Source: Gnetum montanum
Taxonomy: Eukaryota; Streptophyta; Gnetopsida; Gnetales; Gnetaceae
Direction: 5' to 3'
Assembly (NCBI GenBank): GCA_015680685.1
Contig: MNCI01002010.1
Location: 1-62,000 of the forward strand
DNA: 62,000 bases
This document shows positions 59,851 through 62,000 of this stretch, one piece after another (position 1 is the first letter of the stretch; every line of letters starts with the position of its first letter). A program made the position numbers and the translations under genes. The notes under the pieces are model-generated. The model ran no database searches, was not told where the DNA came from, and saw nothing but the letters and a program-made list of their open reading frames with translations.

Positions 59851-61775
59851 GATAATCCCCTTGTCAGAGATACATTCTAAAGGAAAATCACTTAGAGTTA
59901 ACTAGATTAAATTGTATCATAAATTAAGTGGAATACAAGTTATAGCTAATCCAATCAATTCATTAGCTAGAAAATCCTAGCATTTCCATGATGGTAGTTA
60001 ACACTTTCTAGCATAGCCTATCATAGGTTACCAACTTGGATTAAAATTTATACATGATAGAACAAAGGTTGATTAAATGAAAATGTTCTAGCCTAATGAT
60101 AATATCTTTTTTTGGGAATAGGAGCTAAAGTATTATAATTCCAAATCTAAGGGAGATGGCCACTGGCAATAATATGATCATATGTATGGAGCAATTGAAG
60201 GTCCATCTCATGCTAGAAATTCTAAAAGAATTCATTTTTTTAGATGTTAGGACTTGGAACTTTCTTCTTCCTTACATATTGAATAAAACCTTACAGGTTC
60301 TTATACATGAGGGAATGATTCATTTGAACATTAGGATCAAATCTTGCATGATTGAACAAAAGGTTAGTGATGTTGCCTATGTCATGGAAGTGGGAGCTAT
60401 AAAGTTGTTGGAAGTACATATGAGCTTGAATAAGGTCTACTTATTAGTCCATTGAAAAAGAGATTTATTAATTTGTGGATTTATAATGCATGACCATATT
60501 TATAAAAATTTTCTATTGAGGTCCCCTTATGAATCCAACTAATTCTAAGCCTTTTTCATCAATATATGTCTTTGAACTACAATAGTTGGAAAGGATTGTC
60601 TTAAAGCAAGCTATACATAGGATCAAGATAGTTGGAATTGCTAATGTAATGAAGCTTGGCTTGAATGAGTAGCAAAGTACATGTGATAATAGAGTAAACA
60701 TGGAAATTTTATGCTTTAACAGTACTATAAATTGCATGTAGGGATTCATTACAAGATATTTTGTTTTGGATTTGAAGCTTCTATCAACTTGTAATTGTTC
60801 ATTGATTTTTTGCATATGCAAGTAGGAATTTTTAAATTGGAATTTCTATGTGGATTTGAATATTTCTTTATCTTAGAAGAGTAACAGATAGTGATTAAAG
60901 AATGATAATGGATTATTCATTAAAATCAAATGTTGATCGCTAAGAAATCATTTTGTAATGTAACATCCATCAATTCAAGAAGCTTGGATGCCATCATTGT
61001 TGTAAGAATGCCACTATGTATAGTTGCCATCCAAAAGGGGTATTAAATGAGGTTTTGGTAGCTTGAGTTATATTAGGGAAATGAAGGCTCCATCTAGGAC
61101 ATTAATCTTGTGGATCACTCTTGTATATGTGCCACAATGTTAAATTTGTTGATAATCATCTTGTGCTAACTATCTATAATATGCTTTATGAATTCATATA
61201 AAAAGCATTTATGTTCATTCTTCACTAATGGACTGTGAACATTGAAAATCATATAGTTTAGTCATATGAAAGAGATGTAACATGGAAAGAAACATAAACT
61301 TTCCAATGCCATGTGATAATGCTAAAGGAATGTCATTCTTGAGTACGAATTACTAGTAATAAAAGCCTTGCATTGCCAATGACCTTGTAGAAAAGGAACC
61401 TACATCCTTCACTTCATTTCATGAATACAAACTATCTTGATGCTAATGTGATATGTAAAATATATAAATTATTTTAATCTACTTTGTGTGGATTGAATAT
61501 CACACCCTAGAGTTGGAGGAAGGAAGGGGGGGGGGGGGGGGGNGAGAAGGAAGAGGTGAATAGGGTATCCTAATAAATTTTTCACAATTACAACTAAATC
61601 CATTAACATAAATAATATCACAAATGTTACAATAAATTGGAGTAAAGCACATATAACTAAGATGAAAGTAAAATATAAGAAATGAAACAAAATGGAAAAT
61701 CCATATAAAGTTTTAGAGTGGTTCAGCTTTGGCCAAGTCTACTCAGTAGGGCTACTGAATCTCTTCAATCCCTAG
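59851..61775. other. Unassigned DNA at the right side
   Basis: No convincing coding region is seen. The 99-codon open stretch at 60156-60455 has no recognisable motif. A run of 18 G ends in an N at 61543. The stretch 61700-61770 (GAGTGGTTCAGCTTTGGCCA onward) is a common type of plant repeat sequence that I cannot assign. Confidence 0.4.
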
Positions 61776-62000
61776 TGTTGGAGATAGTTTGGGATGCGAC
61801 CGCCAATGAGTGTCCTCGAATAGGATTTAGGTGTCTGCTGGTCTCTGGCAACACCAAGGCCCAGATACCTCCAAATAAACTTAGTAGTTAATGTGACTAT
61901 GTGTGTGTGCTTTTGCGACGTGCAGTTGTGAGAAATGTAATGATTGTGTTATGTGTAAACTACTAATGACATACATTAAAGAGATTCAACCAACTTTGCC
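61776..62000 (-). repeat. Family-A LTR, copy A6, cut by the window end
   Basis: It starts TGTTGGAGATAGTTTGGGAT and follows the family through AGTGTCCTCGAATAGGATTT and CACCAAGGCCCAGATACCTC. The base string before it is CCTAG (61771-61775). The other end lies beyond the window, so a solo LTR and a full element cannot be told apart. Strand is given by analogy with A3-A5. Confidence 0.85.

Noticed and set aside
60156-60455. A 99-codon host gene fragment
   Set aside because: No recognisable domain, no exon signals, and methionine/leucine-rich composition typical of chance frames in AT-rich DNA.

Overview
The window is plant nuclear DNA made almost entirely of decayed LTR retrotransposons, many inserted into one another. 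I see no intact host gene, no rRNA or tRNA gene and no CRISPR array. The evidence for a plant is: Ty3/gypsy elements of the Athila type (FMDDF reverse transcriptase, primer site matching tRNA-Asp) and of the Tat type (a second RNase H domain), a Ty1/copia remnant (YVDD), and an RTE-type LINE/SINE tail. The AT-rich sequence, many stops and transition-rich decay suggest a large, slowly purged genome such as a gymnosperm. That taxonomic guess is weak.

Layout. (1) 1-11249: a Tat-like gypsy element on the minus strand, in the order gag, protease, archaeal-type RNase H, reverse transcriptase, RNase H, integrase (8317 down to 2877). It is bracketed by two long LTRs of one family (family A) that face each other in inverted orientation. 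(2) 11250-18142: a plus-strand Athila-like element with family-B LTRs at 11595-12441 and 17288-18142. Its gag and protease are gone and the reverse transcriptase core is deleted. (3) 18143-25679: AT-rich decayed repeats, with a recognisable minus-strand gag at 22690-23640. (4) 25680-34165: a minus-strand element with two family-B LTRs, a tRNA-Asp primer site, gag and a long coiled-coil reading region, but no recognisable pol. (5) 34954-46232: a plus-strand Athila-like element with LTR, primer site, gag, protease, RT, RNase H and integrase. It is split by a 3.6-kb family-A solo LTR (40616-44220) flanked by the duplication GGTAG. (6) 46233-52036: a copia pol remnant, also split by a family-A solo LTR (46256-49535). 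(7) 52037-62000: unassigned repeat-like DNA, a third solo LTR (56339-59195, duplication TCAAT), an RTE/SINE-like 3' tail near 59.8 kb, and the start of a sixth family-A LTR at the right edge.

Family A ties much of the window together. Copies begin TGTTGGC and end GCCAACA, span about 2.8-3.6 kb and make 5-bp target duplications. A TATA box reads from the strand opposite to the TGTTGGCGACC end. A possible tRNA-Leu primer site just inside the 8436 boundary suggests that the 8436-11249 copy is the 5' LTR of the Tat-like element. Each copy has a GC-rich, copy-specific block upstream of the TATA box (in the promoter's sense).

Most worth a second look: the position of the archaeal-type RNase H ahead of RT; the pol-less gag plus coiled-coil element using Athila-type ends; the variable GC-rich U3 blocks of family A with 21-bp promoter-proximal repeats; and the array of GATATC palindromes in family-B LTRs. 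Two single-N positions are flanked by exact duplications and look like assembly joins.
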